A DNA stretch of 64,000 nucleotides from Strix aluco (GCF_031877795.1 NC_133931.1:73197429-73261428); one strand, 5' to 3'; positions 39,410-51,865 are shown, numbered from the stretch's first letter. Translations and numbers: made by a program. Notes: a model not told the origin generated them from the letters alone.

Positions 39410-42210
39410 CGGTTTGCGAAATCTGACATCTTGGAAATAAAAATAACCTCTTGCCTCTTGCTATTAGAATTGTTCCCTTTAGGTCAGAGCCCATATGCAC
39501 GCACACGTGCACACATTGCTTCCTCTACTCCACAGTGCCTAGGGTAGTTTGTCTAGTTTTAAATTGGCCAAAGTAGATGAAGGGAGGCAGAAGGTTATTT
39601 TTAATCTGTTAATGTGTTATGGGAGACTGTTGCGGCAACAAAGCATAGAAGGTGGAAGAAGGCAGAGGAAAAATGTAAAATATTTTTTTTGAACTAAAGG
39701 AGCACATGATGTGAGAATTTCAAAGCTCCTGATACCAGATTGTTATAGTAGCAAAAAAAGAACTTTTTTTTTTTTTTCCCTGCTTTTCTTATACCCTGAG
39801 AGGACATGTCCCTACATAGAAACTGGGAGTCTTGGCTTGACTGAGTCTGTGGTAAAGGGATAAGGGAGAGCCTCATTACTGAACTTTTCCAGAAAGCTCC
39901 TGGCTGGTTATATAGCTCAGCATAACAAGGAGTGTCACCACTAATACACCAAGAAGCTATGGATTTTGCACCACACTGTTAGCCTGCCTGACCCTGGGAG
40001 ATGGTGTGACCTGACAAGATGGGCAGTCAGAGGACATCCTCTTCCCTGGGCAGCTGCCAGCTCCCTGCTATTTCTATTCCTTCCCCTTCAAAATATCAAT
40101 TTATTCCTTCTTCTTATGCTTACTATGTCTTTTTTTCCTTTTTTTTCTTCACTTTATATAAGAGCATCCTTAGCAATTCAAGACAGGTCCAGCTGTGGTT
40201 AATTTGTCATGGAGAAAATAATATCAAATGGAGCAGTGCTGGGGAAACAAACAACCCAGTGCAAAGCCTGCCGCTAATTGATTGATGAAAGGAAAATTAG
40301 GGCTGCCTCAAGAAACAATTTCCATAGCAATGGGAATAGAGGGGAAGCTATGCTGTGAATTGTGGGCAACCCGCTGCAGCTCTTTGGCCTCTGAATTGCT
40401 GGGTGCATCGGCACCAGGAGCGAGGTGAGGGCCACTGTGCCTCAGGATCCCACCAATGGCTGGTGGTGGATGCGCCGGTTTAGCATGGGACTTCTCTACC
40501 CACCAAGGGACCCCCTGGGCAGGGCATGGCACCAGCTCTGTCCATGGCCAAGCCCAGTTAGGGGACTGCGAGCATGGTGCTGTACTGAAGGATGGAGATA
40601 AGCTTCCTCCCCCAACGCCGGCCTCCCCAAAAAAGAAACAGATGCCATGTTTTGTAGTCATTTCTCTTCCTTTTGCATTTCTTTGAGGTAAGAAACAAGA
40701 TTATGCCTCAGCCTAAGTACTGATTGCTATCACTTCAAACAGACTGACTTTCTTTTATTTTCTCTATAACAAAATCATCCAGGAGACTTCCAAGAAAGAG
40801 TTTTTCCCCTTCAGAAAATACTCTGCAGGTGCTGTGGCTAATAGGGGCACACTGGCAATTGTTAAGACCACATTCTTCTTTTCTGATGGTTAAGGTTGCT
40901 TGCTTCAAAAGTGACTAATGATATGAGGTATATCCAAAATTTTATTTGCTTGATTGGAAATGTCTTAAGGAAGGCTTGCTTTCGGGGAAGGAAACCCACT
41001 GCAGGAGTCTCAGGGTGGGCAACCACAGTCTCCCACGTTGCCAGCTGCTTTTGAAAACCTTGGTCATGCAAGTGTGCATATAGCAAATTTGTGTGTGCCT
41101 TTTGTTTGCCAGGCAGGTCACAAAAGCAAACTCAAGTTCCTGGCAGCTAAATTATGAACAAATGTTCCTCTTAATTTGGTGTAGTACAAAATTAACAGTT
41201 TACAAATTATAATAAGCCTCAGAGAAAAAACAGTTCAAAGAGAAAAAAAAAAAAAAAGGCCTAACTCTGGACTTGAAGCTTGCGAAAACAAATTAATCCA
41301 TTTTCATAGCTGCCCATTGGGCACACCTTCCCCAAGCTGAACATTTACCAAGGCTTAAATCCCGCTCGGTTATGGCTTGGTGCTGATGGGAATTTGGCAC
41401 CTAGATAGGAGGAGCCACCTCTTGCAGCACATGGTGCTGTAGCTGGCTTCACTTCTGCTCTTTAAACCCATACCCACCAGGTACATTACTGCTTTTGGCA
41501 ACATTTTGATGGCTGGCTATGACCAAGACTGCATCAGAAGAAAAGAAAAGCAAGGCTGGTGTGATTTCCTCTGTGCTGCCTTTGTCTGGCTCACATTTTT
41601 CAACAGTTGTTGCTGAAATAAGTGGAAAAAACAGTCACTAAACAGAGTCTCTCATAACAAGTGGCCTCTTTGTTATTGTCACCAGTACCAGCAGTACCAA
41701 TGGAAAACATACAGAAGAAACTGTTTGAAAGGTACAGTCTGAAGACAGAGAGAGAAATACAGTCATGACATGTAATGCACCAATTGACCTGAAGATGGAT
41801 TTGTCTCAAAGCAACACAACATATTTTTTTTCTGTCTGAATTTATGGAAATAAATTTTACAGCACTGTTTTTAGGGACAGACGAAAATTAGCAGGCTGCA
41901 AGGAGCATACATATTTCAGGAATTTGGAAAAATTAAGGAGTCAGTGTATCAGACACATGACCTAAGGGACAAAAACAAACTGGAGGGAAAAGGAATAAGT
42001 GAAAACAGAGCAGTGCTGAGAATGAAGTTCGTCATTCTACTTCTTGGCAAAAATGTCTACGTTTTTTGCTAAATACCCTTTCAAAAGCATCTGCTTTCTG
42101 GGCAAAACTGGAGCTGAGAACTATTGAAGTATTGCTATGTTTGGAGCATTTTCTGATATTCAGCTTTCTAGTGTAGAAATTAAAATTTGCTGGGGAGGGA
42201 AAACATCTTC

Positions 42211-42233
42211 TGTTGTTATTGTTGTTGTTGTTG
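42211..42233 (+). repeat. (TTG)n microsatellite
   Basis: About seven ttg-type triplets, one interrupted by att. Confidence 0.8.
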
Positions 42234-44884
42234 ACAATTTTTAGTAAGAAACTTCTCCTTATCTACCTTCACTGGGGAATGAAAAGCTTACATTTGATGC
42301 AGAGCTAGAGCAAAAGACAAACAAGGAGAATGACAAAATTAGACAAGTCAAAGCATCCTGATTTGTTTTTTATCTACTCTTTGGTATTTTCTCTTCTTAG
42401 CTTGTCTATTTTTCTACTACTTGTCAGGGCTCTTCCTCTAGGCTATCAGCTTTTTGTACAGGGATTGCTACTGAGTTTTCACACAGGTTAGCATGTTGTG
42501 GGCTTGACTGGCAGAGGGTTAAGGGTTACAGCATATGCCAGTCACTGCAGACAGACAGCTAGAAGGAAAGGTCATCTGGGCAACCCTTTGCTATAGTAAA
42601 CAGCAGGGCAGCCCAAACAAGCACACTGAAGTATTTGATACAAAAAAGTGAGAAGAACCCTTCTTTGGCAAGAGACTTAGGCAAATAACCAGCTGAAAAC
42701 CATCACAACCAGCACTCCTGCTGCCTGACCACAGTCTAAGCATTCAGTCAGACTCCAGAAAGTGTTGTTGCCAAAGGCTGGTAGTTTTCCTACGTGCTGT
42801 ACCTAGCTCCAGCTTACAGTCTTACATGCCATCAACCCCGAGGTAAGACTACATATCTGCTAGGTAAACTTCAGCAGTCCTCCTCAGTTTAAACTTAAGC
42901 ACTTGCTTTATGACCTTACTAGGCCTGGATTGGCAAGGGCCTGGTGCCCATTCACATGTATTTACGGGGAAGGCATGATGCTCAGATGGAAGTGGCATTG
43001 TTTCTAGAGAAAACAGTCTGGACTAATAGGGTAAGGACAGATCTGATGTGACAGTGCTGACACTAGAGACAGGGGCTGATGCTGCTAGGGTGACATTTTA
43101 AATATAATCTTACATGGTTTATTTGCAAAGAACGAACATAATGCTCCAAGAGATGAAGAACTCCACCTGCTCTAGAGTTGTAGCTATAGCAACCTCCACA
43201 CGATTACATTGCTAATCTGCAGGTGTTGAAGAGGCATAGATAGATGCTGTTGAGTAATTCAGCTCCAAATAGATACTTCGATCTGCATAACAGCTTGCAT
43301 TTATGTCCCAAATATGGATCATTTCCAGTTCTGCAATTCTTCCTTATAAAAGCAAAATTCCCATTCTTTATTTTATAATGGGAGTCTTAAAACTTGCCCA
43401 TGCTATCTAACAATCTAGACAGCTCCATTACTTTTGGGTGGGGCAGGAGCAGGGGAAAACAAAAACTTTTCATTGCCCAAAATGCCTAAACTATTTCTTG
43501 CATGTTTTATCCAAGTGACTCCTCAACAGGAACAAAATGAAACAAAATAAAATACTTGTTCTACTTTCCTGTATACATGACGTACTGACGTATCAATAGC
43601 ATCCTCACATTAAAGATGGTCTATTCTGCTGCAGACACTGGCAACAGTCTCTGAATATGTACCAGATCAGATCATACTTTATTAGCAGCCACAAATGTTG
43701 ATGTTAAAAAACATCAAGCTAACGTCTGTCCTGCTTTACTCTCCACAAGATGTCATTGAACTTGGTGGGGATGCCTGGGATGGAAGTTAAGGCAGAATAT
43801 GGCTCATCATCAAACAGCTCCAAAGGAACCTGGACCTTTGATAAGCAAAATCTGCAATTCACTGATTCAATAAAAGGAAGGAATTCAACAGCTCCAAGAG
43901 GAAAATGACCCTTCATTGTATTCCCTGCTAATCTGCTGGAGCACTCCTTTAGGAGGGTAGTTCAGTCACACACTCATCATTTCATGAAAGCTGGTTAGGA
44001 CATTTGATGAAGCCTCTAAAGTCAAAATCGCATGCCCCTTCCCTTCTGTCCTTTTTATTCTTTATTTCTTTGCCAACTGAACATCCCACAGCCCAGTTGC
44101 TCCCCTCACTTCCTGAAGCAGCCTACACTGCCCTTTTTCTCACCTCCACTTCATTATTTCTTTGTAGGCTCCTTATTTATTTATCTGAATGACTTTTCTG
44201 TATTAAAGAACAACAAATCAAAATGGAAAAGCCATTTGAATTATCTCTATGCTTGCCTGTCACAAGAACTGCATGCATGTGACAGTGCAGTGGGCCATGG
44301 CACAAGAGCTGAGTGGTTTTTTCCACAGGACCTTGTCTCATCCATTGCTCCGGATGCAGCTCTTCCAACAACATTATCCTATTGCCAAAATCAGATGTTT
44401 CTTGTGCCACCCCTAAGCTCCCTGTCCCACTGCCTTTTTGCTGGTCTCACTTTCACCCCTGCCTCCTGCCCCGCTGACCCCCTGTCCCTATCTCGGTGTC
44501 CTTCATTTTGTCACAGCCCCAGCCCCATTGCATCCACTCTCCTGGCCATCCCGGACACCCCTGCCACCAGGAGCCACCAGGGTCCTCCCTAGGACATTTC
44601 AAACTCCTTTCCCTGGCTCTTGTGGCTTTTAGTTTGTGCCTCCTGTCACTGTGTGACCCCAGCTTTGAGGGCTGCCCATCCCTCGCAGGGTTAGGGGACA
44701 GCTGGAGGGGAGGACTACAGCATCTTTCTTGGCTACTGACGGGAAGCAGCGCTTTGGTCTTTGGTGTTTTGGTCCTGGGTGTCCTCCATGCTCAAGCCTT
44801 GTGCGTTAAACAGATTGGTCCTGCTTGGTTACCCTCTATCAACTGCACTTCCCACCTCAGGTGATCAGTCTGAAATCACAAACC

Positions 44885-44904
44885 ACTTCTTAGTAAAGCC
44901 ATAT
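44885..44904 (-). pseudogene. Ancient CR1/L3-like reverse transcriptase, segment beyond LTR C
   Basis: On the minus strand a frame here reads YGFTKKW, matching the HGFTKGRSC block that follows the NYRP...PGK block in CR1-family reverse transcriptases. The preceding block is found at 46095-46150, on the other side of LTR C, so this short piece is best explained as the continuation of the same old LINE. How far it extends below 44885 is unclear because the following block (VYLDFSKAFD) was not found. Confidence 0.5.
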
Positions 44905-44909
44905 TAAGT
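44905..44909. repeat. Target-site duplication of LTR C, left copy
   Basis: taagt next to the LTR end, compared with taatt on the other side: four of five bases agree, consistent with an old 5-bp duplication. Confidence 0.7.
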
Positions 44910-45324
44910 TGTGGTGGGTTGACACTGGCTGGATGCCAGGTGCCCACCAAAGCTGTTCTATCACTCCCCCTCCTCCGCTGGGCAGGGGAGAGAAAATATA
45001 ACAAAAGGCTCATGGGTTGAGATGAGGACAGGGAGAGATCACTCAGCAATTACCATCACAGGCAAAACAGACTTGACTTGGGGAAATTAGGTTAATTTAT
45101 TACCAATCAAATCAGTGTAGGATAATGAGAAATAAAAACTAAATCTTGAAACACCTTCCCCCCACCTCTCCCTTCTTCCCGGGCTTAACTTTATTCCTGA
45201 TTTTCTCTACCTCCTCCCTGCAAGCAGTGCAGGGGGGCAGGGGATGGGGGTTGAGGTCAGTTTAATCACACATTGTCGCTGCTGTTCCTTCCTCTTCAGG
45301 GGGAGGACTCCTCACATTCTTCCC

Positions 45325-45640
45325 CTGCTCCAGTGTGGGGTCCCTCCCATGAGATACAGTCCTCCGTGAACTTCTCCACCATGAGTCCTTCCCACAGGCT
45401 GCAGCTCTTCACAGACTGCTCCAGTGTGGGTCCCTTCCACAGGGTGCAGTCCTTCAGGAACAGACTGCTCCAGCGTGGGTCCCCCACAGGATCACAAGTC
45501 CTGCCAGCAAACCTGCTCCAGCGTGGGCTCCTCTCTCCACGGGTCCACAAGTCCTGCCAAGAGCCTGCTCCAGCGTGGGCTTCCCACGGGGTCACAGACT
45601 CCTTCGGTCATCCACCTGCTCTGGTGTGGGGTCCTCCACA
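45325..45640 (-). repeat. Internal array of about 50-bp units in LTR C
   Basis: The plus-strand phrase ctgctccag(c/t)gtggg starts at 45325, 45417, 45466, 45513, 45565 and 45616 (the last as ctgctctggtgtggg). A degenerate unit near 45371 fills the one double-length gap. Spacing is 46-52 bp. The units also share cccacaggg and gtcctgcc phrases. The array lies downstream of the LTR promoter in the sense orientation, so it would be in the R/U5 part of the retroviral transcript. Its length suggests unit gain within the LTR family. Confidence 0.85.
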
Positions 45641-45866
45641 GGCTGCAGGTGGATCTCTGCTCCATCATGCACCTCCATGGGCTGCAGGGGCACAGCCTGC
45701 CTCACCATGGTCTTCACCACGGGCTGCAGGGGAATCTCTTCTCCAGTGCCTGGAACACCTCCTCCCCCTCCTTCTTCACTGATCTTGGTGTCTGCAGGGT
45801 TGTTTCTCTCGCATATTCTCACTCTTCTGTCCGGCTGCAGTTGCCATTGTGCAGGTTTTTTTCCCC

Positions 45867-45876
45867 TTCTTAAATA
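45867..45876 (-). promoter_or_regulatory. TATA-like core promoter of LTR C
   Basis: TATTTAAGAA on the minus strand, preceded by GATAACG. LTR D has the equivalent GATAACATATTTAAGAA on the plus strand, so this core is shared between the two LTR types. Confidence 0.55.
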
Positions 45877-46018
45877 CGTTATCCCAGAGACGCTACCACT
45901 ATTGCTGACGGGCTCAGCTTTGGCCAGCGGCGGGTCCATCTTGAAGCCAGCTGGTGTTAGCTCTGTTGGGCATGGGGAAGCTTCTAGCAGCTTCTCACAG
46001 AAGCCATCTGTGTATGGC

Positions 46019-46031
46019 CCCCCCCCCCCCC
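46019..46031 (+). repeat. Poly-C run in LTR C
   Basis: About 13 C (the last followed by aa) near the LTR 5' end. The run length may be unreliable in assembly. Confidence 0.75.
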
Positions 46032-46056
46032 AACCTTGCCATGCAAACTCAATACA

Positions 46057-46061
46057 TAATT
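46057..46061. repeat. Target-site duplication of LTR C, right copy
   Basis: taatt, matching taagt at 44905-44909 in four of five positions. Confidence 0.7.
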
Positions 46062-46860
46062 ATACTCCTATCTTCTAATTCTTTATTAATTAAATCTTCC
46101 ATCAATTTCTCCATTACTTTGCCTGGGATTGGCATCAAGTAAACTGGACTATTTTTACCTGCATGGTTTCATTTGTCTTGGAATTGTTACACAATACTGA
46201 CATTAACCTTTGAGAATTTCCACATTATTTCATGACTTATTAAAAATTTACATACACAAGCTGAAAATATCCTGCATTGACTCTTGGGGGACACTTTTGT
46301 GGACCTTCAGATTTCAAAAATTGTTAACCTTAGTACAAGTTGTTCAATATCTTTCTTAATTAGTAATATGTCAGAAAATACATTATTCCAAATAGAGAGC
46401 AGAAATAACTGTTGAACAGTTTTGGGTTTTTCTTCATCATTATTAACAACTTGGCTGTCTCTAGCTAGTAATAAGACTACATCATTGGTAGTTCTTCTGC
46501 TATTATTCATAAGTTTTCAAGAAACTCTTATTCTTAAACAAAGCCTGATCAGTCATGAACTTTTTTCTGATGTCTTTAGTATCCTTTATCAATTTTCTAC
46601 CCTTCATAAACTGCTATTTATATGGCTCTTTATTACCTCCCCCTTTTTCCCATATGTTGCATATTGCTTTTTAATTCATTATTCCTGCCTTCATTCTTCC
46701 ACTGGAAGAGAATGGGCTTTTCACCAATATTATTCAGCTCCTTTACTGTGAAGTAATGGGTTTTTGGCCATTTAATATGTGCTTCTTCCTAATAATTTTT
46801 TACACTCAGTTTCACTTCTAACTTTTCTTAGTTTGGGAAACTAGTCTCTTTAAGTACTGA
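46062..46860 (-). mobile_element. Ancient CR1/L3-like LINE, ORF2 linker and reverse-transcriptase start
   Basis: On the minus strand, the 46095-46170 part reads GKNSPVYLMPIPGKVMEKLM. This matches the ENYRPVSLTSIPGKVMEKL block at the start of CR1/L3 reverse transcriptases. Upstream on that strand (to about 46860) degraded frames such as 46307-46510 and a DQALFKNKSFLK-like string fit the linker between endonuclease and reverse transcriptase. Many stops and AT-enrichment mark it as old. The family is CR1-like; whether L3, L2 or an early CR1 cannot be decided by eye. LTR C is inserted a few tens of bases after the PGKVMEKL block. Confidence 0.6.
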
Positions 46861-48099
46861 GTGTATATGGTACTTGGAGTTACACAGCTTGTCAGGACAG
46901 TAATAGCAGCTATCCATAGGCAGTCTGTGCTTTCTGCTTCAGCACAGTTTTCCTTGTTACACAGCCCAATGTCAAAGGAGGACACCAGTCTGCACCCGGA
47001 CCAGGGCTGCAAAGGGCCTTGTGTCTCTGAGGGACACTGGTTTGGTTTCATAGGCAGATGTAGTTTACAAAGCAGTTCCCTGGCAGAGGAGGTTTGCTGC
47101 CTCCAAGATGCCTGCTGTCCCCAAACCAGTAATGGTGGAGAATGTGCCACCTCCCCTCTTACAGCCTGTACCCTGCCCAGTTTTCCCCAGTGCTTTTAAC
47201 ACTGCCATCATACAAAGCCTTCCAGGCGGTTTCAGTAGGGCAGTTATATTGGATTTCTTTCCATCAGTGATTACTTTCAGTTCCTCCTGCTTGTTTCCCA
47301 AACTCCTCATGTTAGTCTATAAACCCATGGAAAACAGGTGCTCTGGTGTTGCAGGAGGTGGGAGAGGGTCTCCGGCCAAGGGGGAGCCCCTGATCTGCAT
47401 AATCCTGTGGGAACGGGAAACTCAGAGGAAGGAAAAGGCTGGCTTAGAGGTCAGGCAGGGCAGAGATGAACTGAACTCTCCTTCTTAATCCTCTGCTTCG
47501 ACTGCAAGACTTATCCTTCCTTCCGAATTGCTTTTGAGCTGTATTGCTCCCAGATGTGCAGAAGTGTTTTTAGCTAGCCCAAATAGCCTCTCCGTTATCT
47601 AGTTGAGAGGAAAATGTCATATATTGCTGAAGGAAAATCTTAACTTTTTCTCTGTATGTGCATGCTAGCCCATAGCAGAAATAGTTCCAGCTAAAAAAAT
47701 ATTATTTTGGGAATCAAAATCAGCACTTTTTCTTGTTTGAGTGTTTTATTTTTCACTTTGCTTGGCACTTCAAGTGCAAGGTCATGTGGCAAATCATTAC
47801 ACCAGCAATGTTTATCTCCATTTGAAGAACTCTGTCAAGAATTGATTTGAAAAAGGTTTGGGTAGTGCCTATTTTTTTTTCTTGACAACAGCTCCATTAT
47901 TCAAAGACTATTTATGCAAAATCATTTGCTGCAGAGGTATCTTCATTTTAATTGCAGAAAGAAATCTTTTTTAAAAAAAAAAGAAAAATAAAAAAGTCAA
48001 TATACTTGAAGCAGGAGTAATCATTTTTTAAATTATAATGTTACATTTTAGCACCCCCACTCTGATGGATTCTATCAGAAAACCGGTGAAATATTGTTT
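46861..48099. other. Non-coding spacer
   Basis: No recognised gene or dispersed element. 47108-47488 is an open frame of 126 codons without domains. An A-rich tract lies near 47970-47996. Confidence 0.5.
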
Positions 48100-48180
48100 A
48101 GAGACACCTCTGGAGATCGCCTGGGCAAACCTCCCTCTTGAAGTTGGAGCAGCATCAACCTAGCTCAGGCCAGCCTGCGC
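48100..48180 (-). mobile_element. CR1 3' UTR fragment, minus strand, degraded
   Basis: The plus-strand wording gacacctctggagatcgcc, then tgggcaaacctccctcttgaag and caacctagctcagg, follows the CR1 3' UTR pattern (cccctggagatcacctggtccaacccccctgctcaag). The octamer tail is lost. The fragment is short and diverged. Confidence 0.6.
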
Positions 48181-48183
48181 TTT

Positions 48184-48212
48184 CACACACAGACACAACA
48201 CACACACACATT
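48184..48212 (+). repeat. (CA)n microsatellite
   Basis: Interrupted ca dinucleotide repeat, followed by a further ac-rich piece (tgtatacacatacacacc) up to about 48246. Confidence 0.85.
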
Positions 48213-48745
48213 TCTGTCTATCTCTGTATGTATACACATACACACCAAATTACAATTTTTATTGGCTTTCACTATTTCTAGTAGTTTTTCAAACCTTACA
48301 CAGGTGCCATATCTTGGAAATACAGCTTTTAACACCAGCTGGTTTCACTCTGCTAAGTGTTTTATCTAGAAGATTAGATTACACACCCTAGGGAAGAAAG
48401 CGACTTAACCACATTGTACAGCAGGTAAAGTGCTTTGGGCTCTGCATTGTTTCATTAAGACCAATATGAGGAAGCAGCAAGACTTATCTTAATCTTGCTG
48501 ATCACCTCAATTAACATGGTCCCTATAGTGTCCTCCTTGATATCTAATCCCCACGTTTTCTTGTTCTATGTGTTTTGCTCTGATAATGTTATCAGATCAT
48601 TGCTAAGGGTATAAAAGTACATATTAAGTAAGCGAGGATGTGGCAGTTATTGAGAGAAGCCATGTGCTTAATTAACATGGAAATCAAGCAATGGACTATT
48701 AAGTCTTTCACGTAAGGGAAAGAAATGTACTAGATACAGGCCCTA

Positions 48746-48780
48746 AAAATAAAAAGAAAGAAAAAAAAGAAGGAAAAAGT
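48746..48780 (+). repeat. Purine-rich AAAG-type tract
   Basis: A continuous run of A with interspersed G (aaagaaag and aagaaggaaa blocks). No adjoining retrocopy was recognised. Confidence 0.7.
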
Positions 48781-51730
48781 ACACAGGGAAGCAGGCTAAT
48801 TATACGCAGAATTCAAAAGCAATGCCATTCATAACAACCTGTCTACTCCTGGCAAACACTTTCATCATTTGGAAATAACTTTTCATACACAGCAACATAA
48901 GCAAGCAGCAAAAAAAAGGGGGGGCTGTCATCCCACATCTCACACATCCAAGACATAGTGAAATTATCTCTATACTCATGGGACTTTTCCTTATTCCTGA
49001 GGATTGCCTCTACTTCCAGAGCAGTCCTGGGTGCATTTCTCAGAAATGCAAAGACAAATAAAGATGAAGATTCAGACCCAGGGAACTCGATGAAATGATG
49101 ATCTATATCTTTCCAGCCAATTCTGCAAACGATGCCTAGCATAAACATTGCTGTGGTTAAAAAAAAAATTAAAAATTAAAAAATTTAAAAGTTCCCTGGG
49201 AAAGAGAAAAAGTGAGTTTGTCAGTTTGGGAGGCTGACAACCTTGAACTGACAGTGAGCACTGCTACCAGAAGCAATTCCCCATTGGCTACCAGAAGCAA
49301 GCCCCCACTGGCAATGGCCAGTATTGCTTTCTCCTCTCTGATGTGCCATCTGATGCTCTGGTTGGCTTTCAACAAGTGTCCCAGGGCCAGGCTGCCATGG
49401 TGAGTGGCACGACCATTGCAGTGAGAGCACCTGCAGGTCCTTCCCCTGGGCAGTGGGGAGGCAGGCTGCGCTTTCCCTCCCCAGCTTGCACCCTGCAACG
49501 AAACCTCATCTCAGGGGTCACGTCCCCATCAGTACGAGCTTTCTTTCCTCTGAAGTCTAATGGTGAGAGCTGCTGGTGACTGTCTCAGTTTAGGGATTTT
49601 CCTTCTGTTTCCGCCCCCATTCTACCCTATCCGCAGCATGCAACACAGAGGATCATGTTTTGGAGAAGGGTGGAGGATGAAATGTTAGTTTCAAAACCTG
49701 CATATTTAATCATGTGAATCCTAAAACATTTTGTCTGGATCAATCTTTTAAATCACCTCAGCACTTAGACCTCACTGAGTAACTGCCATGAAAGAGAACA
49801 AACAGAGGCTCTGATGCAACTGCTGCAAAGAGTTTTTCCTCTCCTCTTTCCTCTGCCAAAATTTTAAGTGCTGTACACCTGTTTCTGAGCTAGGAAACCC
49901 ACTCTGTCTTTTGTATTGCCTTTCCTAACTGGCTTCCTGACTATACATTACAGTGACATGCCAGGACAGACCCGAAAGGAAATGTTTCTGGAGGAGGAAC
50001 AGCCTTCTACTCGTGAAGTTGTATGTAAGAATTTCCCATCCTTACTACTTGTAATGCAAACAGAACCTCATTTGCATTTCTGTGGTTTAAATGTAGATGG
50101 TCTAAGATAAGTCATTGTCAGATGCCTGTAAATATTGATGAGTGCTTCCAGACCTGGCTTGTAACCATTTCTTTCTCTTCTGTCACAACCTGAGAGCTGC
50201 CTATTAACAGAGATGTCTATGGAGCTTCTGGGAGGGAAATGCATACCTTTACTTAGTGGGTGACAGCAAAAGAAAAGAAGAAAGTTAGGGAAGAGAATTT
50301 CCAGATGAATAATGAATTGAGCCAGGTTGGAGGCTGGTGAATCTTAATTAGAAATCTGACATATCAGCAGCCTCCCATCTTTCTGCTCCCTGCACTCGAA
50401 CTCAGTAGCAGCTGTGTGTCTGTGTGTTCCCCACCTGTTGGTGACCACAATGCCAGCAATGGAGCCTCTTGTTGGATCAGGGTGAGGCACAGGCACCCAG
50501 GTTGGGGACAGCACTGCTGCTTCTCTCGTGAAGACAAAAGGACAGAGAATGTGCCAGCAAAAAGGATGGGGAAAGGCGACTCTGTGGCCACCGCACCTCC
50601 CTCCAGAGATTATCAGCAGGTCTGGTGAATTGTATTAATCTTGTCTATTGTGAATAGATCTTGTCACTTCTTCTTTCTGCTTTTATTTTTTTCCTAATGG
50701 GAGTTTCAGCACTTCTATTTGAGATGTCTTAGTGAAGTGCCTGAAGTTACAAGGCAGGGAGCAAGAACATCAATCTGCATCTGCTCTCTCCTGCAGAGAG
50801 TTGTCATCATTCATCTTGTCTGGACTAGCAGGTGAGGAACCCAAAGGGCAGCCCCAGAACTAGAAGGCAGGTGAGGTTCTCCCAGGCTGCACTGTGAGAA
50901 GGTCACATCCTTAGGCCTCAGTTTCTCCAACTCTAAAATGAGAAAAACACTTATTGCTCCAATTTATTTCATGTTTTAGAGTAAAAGCACTCCATAAGTG
51001 CTACGGTTTATTATTCTAATGTGACTGTAAAATCATGATGTCTTTATTGCAAAATGATCTTTAAAACATGAAGCATTAGGATGGTGACTGAAATCATTAG
51101 TATCAAATTGTTCTGCTTTTGCCCTGTCACATTGATACTTCAAAGAAAAATTGTTTTGTGGGCGTTTATAAGATTTTATGAGGATAACTTGTCTTTTCAA
51201 ACCTTGTTCAGGGGAGAGGGCAAAAAAGCCCCTAGATGTTTTCTTAATGAAAAAGGACTAGGGTTTCTCCCTCTTTAATTCTGAGGCTGTCCTTTAATAC
51301 TGAAATTCCAAACCCACTAACAATCAACGTGATGAATGATCAGCATGATGAAAATGAGCCTCCGATTGTTCAGCAGTGGTGCAGGCAGATGTCCCCACAC
51401 CTCAGTCCCATCCGAGGCTGTTGAGTTCACCGAGACATTGAAGGGAGAGACGGCCATGGTGCCCCTTCCCTCCCACTGTCTGCAGAAGGGGAGCGGAGGT
51501 GTCTCTGCTCCCTCGTGCAAGTGCCCTCTGGCAGGTACCACATTGGCCTGCTGCATTTGGGTGCTTGACAGAGCACAGGGAAGCCACATCCATGACACAG
51601 CTCTCCCAAGCACAACCTCAGCAGCAGTACAGTATAAACAAGATGGCATTGTGCATTGCGCAGCTGCTAGGCTTGTAAAGTGGGTAGTTCTTCAGAATGT
51701 CCTATCTTCTCTGTCTAACAGGTTATATTC
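48781..51730. other. Non-coding stretch
   Basis: No recognised gene or element. It holds an AT-only tract at 49158-49190 (aaattaaaaattaaaaaattt type). A duplicated (g)ctaccagaagcaa motif with cccc(c)a(t/c)tgg spacer lies near 49262-49310. Open frames are up to 141 codons without domains. Confidence 0.5.
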
Positions 51731-51865
51731 CACAGAATCACAGAATCACAGAATCAACTAGGTTGGAAAGGACCTTGAAGATCATCTAGTCCAACCATTA
51801 ACCTAGCACTGACAGTTCCCATCTACACCATATCTCTCAGCGCTATGTCGCTATGTTCCCACCAG
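51731..51865 (-). mobile_element. CR1 3' end, minus strand
   Basis: On the plus strand it starts with three cacagaat(ca) octamer-like units, the reverse complement of the CR1 tail. Then come ctaggttggaaaggacc, gatcatctagtccaaccatt and aacctagcactgac, a standard avian CR1 3' UTR. Only about 130 bp are present; the 5' end is truncated near the cgctatgtcgctatg phrase. Confidence 0.88.

Larger units (their letters stand above)
34064..44884. other. Non-coding stretch
   Basis: No recognised gene or dispersed element. Within it, 35000-35945 is unusually free of stops in three overlapping frames (196 codons minus, 180 and 187 codons plus), but none shows a known domain. 40380-40640 and 44440-44870 are locally GC-rich. 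Simple tracts are listed separately. Homopolymer runs occur at about 39764-39777 (T) and 41243-41257 (A). Confidence 0.55.
44910..46056 (-). mobile_element. Solo LTR C, avian ERV (ERVL-like), minus strand, 1.15 kb
   Basis: On the minus strand this LTR starts TGTATTGAGTTTGCATGGC and ends AACCCACCACA, giving TG...CA ends of a 1147-bp LTR with an imperfect 5-bp duplication. It holds a TATTTAAGAA core promoter, an internal array of about 50-bp units, a possible AATAAA signal late in the LTR and a ctcaacccatgag phrase near its end that is also found in LTR B. I recognise it as a common, long avian LTR type; its Repbase name is not certain. No internal retroviral genes flank it. It sits inside an ancient LINE. 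Open frames of up to 169 codons in it come from the repeat array and are not genes. Confidence 0.88.

Noticed and set aside
43719..43916. 65-codon minus-strand frame (MKGHFPLGAVEF...)
   Set aside because: It looks protein-like, but no domain or flanking splice signals could be shown.
44032..44592. 186-codon plus-strand open frame rich in Pro, Ser and Leu
   Set aside because: It runs through C-rich low-complexity sequence with no splice signals or domain. Composition explains the lack of stops.
45273..46078. Plus-strand frames of 169, 149 and 167 codons with repeated CSSVG/LLQRG-like strings
   Set aside because: They lie entirely inside LTR C and arise from its internal tandem array, antisense to the LTR transcript.
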